From Gemmatimonadota bacterium (GTDB taxonomy: Bacteria; Gemmatimonadota; Gemmatimonadetes; Gemmatimonadales; Gemmatimonadaceae), in NCBI GenBank assembly GCA_021299375.1, contig JAJTGR010000040.1, forward strand, positions 1 through 64,000: 64,000 bases of DNA. Reading direction: 5' to 3'. Both the position numbers and the translations under genes were made by a program. Numbering within the stretch: the stretch's first letter is position 1; each line of letters starts with the position of its first letter. This document shows positions 61,901 to 64,000 of this stretch, in pieces. The notes beneath the pieces are model-generated. The model saw only the letters and a list, made by a program, of their open reading frames with translations. It was not told the DNA's origin and made no database searches.

Positions 61901-62140
61901 GCCGCCGCCGGTGGCCCCGAAGTAGGCTTCGTTCTTGCGCCCCTTCACGCCGCTCACCGCAATCGACCGGCCGCCGCGATCGGGGCCGATGTTGCGCCAG
62001 CGGAACTGGGAGCGGAACGCCGAGTCGAGGGTGACCGGGGCCAGCGGCGCGGGAGCGGGCCGGGTGGCCGGTCGCACGGGCGGCTGTATCAGCGCCGCCG
62101 CCGGCAGCACCAGCAGCGTCAACGAACGCAGGGAAAGCAT
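58961..62140 (-). CDS. Large BNR/sortilin-type beta-propeller secreted protein
   Basis: 1059 aa. Signal peptide at the start (LRSLTLLVLPAAAL). Residues ~60-780 contain many BNR/Asp-box repeats (KTTDGGETWTPV, KSTDAGKTWKHV, KSTDGGATWKRV, KSDDAGATWTFV, ATRDGGRTWKNL, KTTDYGKTWTKI), the pattern of VPS10/sortilin and GH74-like two-propeller proteins. A helical C-terminal part (~900-1040) follows. No glycoside hydrolase catalytic Asp pair can be assigned with confidence, so the enzyme activity is open. The family is abundant in Gemmatimonadota and Acidobacteria. Overlaps the downstream lipoprotein gene. Confidence 0.82.
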   Translation of the reverse strand: MLSLRSLTLLVLPAAALIQPPVRPATRPAPAPLAPVTLDSAFRSQFRWRNIGPDRGGRSIAVSGVKGRKNEAYFGATGGGLWKTTDGGETWTPVTDGQITSASVGAVAVSESNPDVVYIGMGESAIRGNIMPGDGIYKSTDAGKTWKHVGFRTVDAISRIRVHPTNPDIVYAAVFGKYSVASEERGVYKSTDGGATWKRVLFRDAKSGAVDIAIDRTNPQVLFAATWEAYRKEYQMSSGGPGSGLWKSTDGGETWTEITRNRGLPSGLVGKIGVALTAANPNRVYALIENENGGLFKSDDAGATWTFVNGDRNIRQRAFYYTHLYADHKNADLVYIQNVSFFKSTDAGKTLTSIGAGSHGDWHDLWVDMDDPQHLVVANDGGGTVTFNGGGKYTEQDFPTEQWYHAITTKHVPFHVCGSQQDNSTLCTPMNWNLGRQNAAPGQEAQGGMAVSYQVGGGEPGYIAPDPLDLDVFYSGTNNGGYVDKFNRRTGLSREVNPYPWFYSGEPSKEIKERWQWTFPILFSQVDPKLLFVSSQRLWATRDGGRTWKNLSPDLTRHAPETQEKSGGPITGDMNGPEVYGTIFSVGPSKKDANVIFTGSDDGLVFVTRNFGLTWTNVTPKDMPEFGRVSQLDASAFDAGTVYMSVRRPLLNDRAPYIFKTTDYGKTWTKIVNGLGAEDYVHAVREDPTRRGLLYAATQHGVYISYDDGANWQSLKLNMPDVPVADLIVERDELAIGTHGRGFWILDNIAPLRQATPAVLASRAHLFAPAVGQRSSPGTTLSWRFAERPKRATLAILDSAGAVLREFEGDTATPAAGGTAGRRRGTSSTFPLRAGLTRFTYDLRATGIESFPGMILWGAGTAGPALPPGRYTVRLTADGQELKAPLRIERSPLIADVTDADLRRQYAFGTQVRDKTNEAQRAVIEIRRVKEQLDDRLKRAGDDAALKSKGETLRTNASAVEQNVYQVKNQSGQDPLNFPIKVNNRLANLLSMAERGDGPPGTYMPEIFGILSKELTGYQATLATVWKTDLTAVNAELARLKLPALDPKCTVVTGCGATP

Positions 62141-62520
62141 GGGCAGGTAAGGGTCGGGGACAGGTGGGAGGGATCACGCCTACGTTGCAGGCTACGGCCG
62201 GTGGGCGCAACTCGCTGCGCGGCCCGTGACGTGAGCCGCACCCCGCCGCACCGTTTCTCCACCGTCCCGCACTCGGTCAAGCGGCTTGTTCAACCGCGGT
62301 GTGGGCGCCCGCGACGCGGGCACGATCACGTACCAGATTGAAAAAGGATTGGTCCGTGCATCGCGCAGCATCCGCGCGTCACGCAGGCCAATCCCTTTTG
62401 AATCCTGTCGTCGATCGCGCCGCCACCGGCGGCGCCATACACTGCCGTTCCCGGCGCCCATGCTGTCCTGGCCGGCGGCGACCCACACCGCCGTTCCCGG
62501 CGGCCGCCATCACGCCGGTA
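62141..62520. other. 380-base intergenic region between glyS and BNR gene
   Basis: Holds a terminator-like hairpin (62341-62399), a perfect gcccgc/gcgggc mini-hairpin (62307-62321) and a repeated gccgttcccggcg (two copies near 62444 and 62490). No coding potential supported. The promoter of the BNR gene must lie near 62150-62300. Confidence 0.5.
62341..62399 (-). terminator. Terminator-like hairpin downstream of glyS
   Basis: aaaaaggattgg (62341-62352) pairs with ccaatccctttt (62388-62399) with one mismatch; the minus-strand 3' arm ends in a T-rich run (CCTTTTT), 120 bases past the glyS stop. The loop contains further GC-rich pairs. Confidence 0.6.
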
Positions 62521-63865
62521 TCAGCTCACCAGCTTCCCCGCCAGGTACGCCGTGAGCTGCGACGCGTCAACCCGGTCCTGCGCCAGCGAGTCGCGGTCGC
62601 GCACCGTGACCGTCTGGTCGCTGGTGCTCTGCCCGTCCACCGTGATGCAGAACGGCGTGCCGACTTCGTCCTGCCGGCGATAGCGCTTGCCGATCGAGCC
62701 CGTCTCGTCGTAGTCCACCGGGAACGCCTGGCGCAGGTCGGCGAGAATCTGCTTCGCCATCTCCGGCTGCCCGTCCTTCTTCGTGAGCGGGAAGATGGCC
62801 GCCTTGATCGGCGCGATGGCGGGGTGCAGTCCCAGCACCACGCGCCCCTCGGCCTCGCCCTCGACCGCCTCTTCACGGTACGCGTTCACCAGCGCCGCCA
62901 GCGTCACGCGGTCCGCACCCACCGACGTCTCGATCACGTACGGCACGTAGCGCTTGTTGTTCACCTGGTCGAAGTACTCGAGCTTCTTGCTGGAGTACTG
63001 CTGGTGCTGCGTGAGGTCGAAATCGGAGCGGTTGTGCACCCCCTCGATCTCCTGGTATCCGAGGGTGCCGCCGAAGTCGAACGTCACGTCGAACGCCGCG
63101 CGCGTAGTGCGCCAGCTCGGTCGCGCCGTGCTGGTGGAACTTGAGCCGATCGGCCGAGAGCCCGAGATCGAGGTGCCACTGCATGCGCAGCGCCTTCCAC
63201 GTCTCGAACCACTCCATGTCGGTACCCGGTTCGACGAAGAACTGCATCTCCATCTGCTCGAACTCACGCGTGCGGAAGATGAAGTTGCCCGGCGTGATCT
63301 CGTTGCGGAAGGCCTTGCCGATCTGCGCGATGCCGAACGGCACCTTCTGGCGCATGCTCTGCTGCACATTCAGAAAGTTCACGAAGATGCCCTGCGCCGT
63401 CTCCGGGCGCAGGTAGACGATGCTCGCGCTCTCCTCGAGCGCACCCATGTACGTCTTGAACATCAGGTTGAACTGCCGCGCCTCGGTCAGTTGGCAGGCC
63501 TCGTGCTGGCCGGGCTGCTTGCTCGGCTTCTGCGGGCAGCGCGCATCCTCGAGCTTGTCGGCGCGGAAGCGTCCCTTGCAGGTCTTGCAGTCCACCAGCG
63601 GATCGACGAAGCCGGCCACGTGCCCGCTCGCTTCCCACGTGCGCGGATGCATCAGGATGGCCGCATCGAGCCCCTCGATATCATCACGCGAACGCACCAT
63701 CGCGTGCCACCAGCGATCCTTGATGTTCTTCTTGAGTTCCACCCCCAGCGGCCCGTAGTCCCACACCGATCCCGTGCCGCCGTAGATCTCGGAGGACTGG
63801 AAGATGAAGCCACGCCGCTTGCACAGCGAGACGAGCTTGTCCATCACATCGGGATAGCCGGACAT
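62521..63865 (-). CDS. glyS: Glycyl-tRNA synthetase (alpha2 type), frameshifted as given
   Basis: Charges tRNA-Gly. The first frame (ATG at 63865) covers [37 protein letters not shown] and [28 protein letters not shown] (class II motifs 1-2) up to ELAHYAR. The remainder, [29 protein letters not shown], the motif-3 region and the anticodon-binding domain ([16 protein letters not shown]), is in another frame ending at 62521. The break is at a cgcgcgc run (63095-63104); two extra bases there restore the protein. Overall length (~447 aa) fits the bacterial alpha2 GlyRS. As this gene is essential, an error in the sequence is the simplest explanation. Confidence 0.88.
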
Positions 63866-63904
63866 GGTTGGTACTGGTGCGGGATACGGGGAGAGAACGA
63901 CGGG

Positions 63905-64000
63905 TCAGCGAAGCAGGTGCGCGAGGATCGCGTCACCGTGGTCGCGGCCATTCTCGATGAAGATGCGATTGGCCTGATTGCCGGACGCAATGACTCCTGC
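63905..64000 (-). CDS. 3' end of an unidentified gene (5' end outside window)
   Basis: An open minus-strand frame enters at the window edge and ends at TGA 63905-63907, giving the C-terminal 31 residues AGVIASGNQANRI... ending AHLLR. It precedes glyS by 39 bases and is probably in the same operon. Too short to identify. A later start inside the window is not available, so the gene is truncated here. Confidence 0.55.
   Translation of the reverse strand, partial: AGVIASGNQANRIFIENGRDHGDAILAHLLR

Noticed and set aside
58961-62140. Assignment of the BNR protein as a GH74 xyloglucanase
   Set aside because: The Asp-box repeats are shared with many non-enzymatic propellers, and the catalytic Asp pair could not be located.

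Overview
The window is GC-rich, densely packed bacterial DNA with mostly overlapping stop/start codons. The gene content suggests a Gram-negative of the Gemmatimonadota (Gemmatimonas-like): TonB-dependent receptors, a Ser/Thr kinase with a TolB-type beta-propeller, a peptidase/propeller/beta-barrel protein, and a large BNR-propeller protein. This assignment is inference from gene content; no rRNA or tRNA was seen to confirm it.

Layout. 1-9.6 kb: 3' end of a TonB-dependent receptor, a GNAT gene broken by a direct repeat, an SGNH-hydrolase lipoprotein, an operon (FmdB-like protein, EVE-domain protein, Ser/Thr kinase), a DUF4160/DUF2442 pair with a broken first gene, and a RimJ/L-type acetyltransferase. 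Several 14-15 bp tandem repeats sit at gene 3' ends here. 9.6-14.3 kb: class II ribonucleotide reductase carrying a 363-residue intein, and a gamma-carbonic anhydrase. 14.3-14.9 kb: a dispersed repeat element (copy A) ending in a 14-bp tandem array. 14.9-25 kb: cell-wall block with a peptidase/beta-barrel protein, a lipoprotein amidase, a PP2C phosphatase and a murein-recycling operon (murQ-anmK-nagZ). 25-35.9 kb: an outer-membrane barrel protein, gamma-glutamyltransferase, a glycine-zipper lipoprotein, an ABC exporter, a redox/ion operon (unknown-fur-ccdA-kefF-kefC) divergent from yceI, with a Fur/PerR-like palindrome between them.

36-54.3 kb is one long minus-strand gene train: SDR, GAF protein, an unknown protein, a ubiquitin-fold-like small protein, MoxR ATPase, DUF58, BatA-like, DUF4175, DUF4159, a membrane protein, a histone-deacetylase-family enzyme, CorA, a zinc-ribbon Ser/Thr kinase, a dipeptide epimerase, PriA and a PLP aminotransferase. 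Repeat copy B lies between priA and the aminotransferase, in inverted orientation to copy A. 54.3-58.5 kb: a beta-propeller phytase translationally coupled to a TonB-dependent receptor, probably a phytate-phosphate scavenging pair with a Pho-box-like site upstream. 58.5-64 kb: a small lipoprotein, a BNR-repeat protein, glycyl-tRNA synthetase (frameshifted as given) and the 3' end of one more gene.

Functional themes are envelope and murein turnover (amidase, nagZ/anmK/murQ, dipeptide epimerase), nutrient uptake (two TonB receptors, phytase), and Ser/Thr phosphorylation (two kinases, one phosphatase). The most unusual features are the intein placed exactly at the ribonucleotide reductase radical cysteine, the 14-15 bp repeats that contain gene stop codons, the two-copy ~310 bp element, and the MoxR cluster with a ubiquitin-like member.
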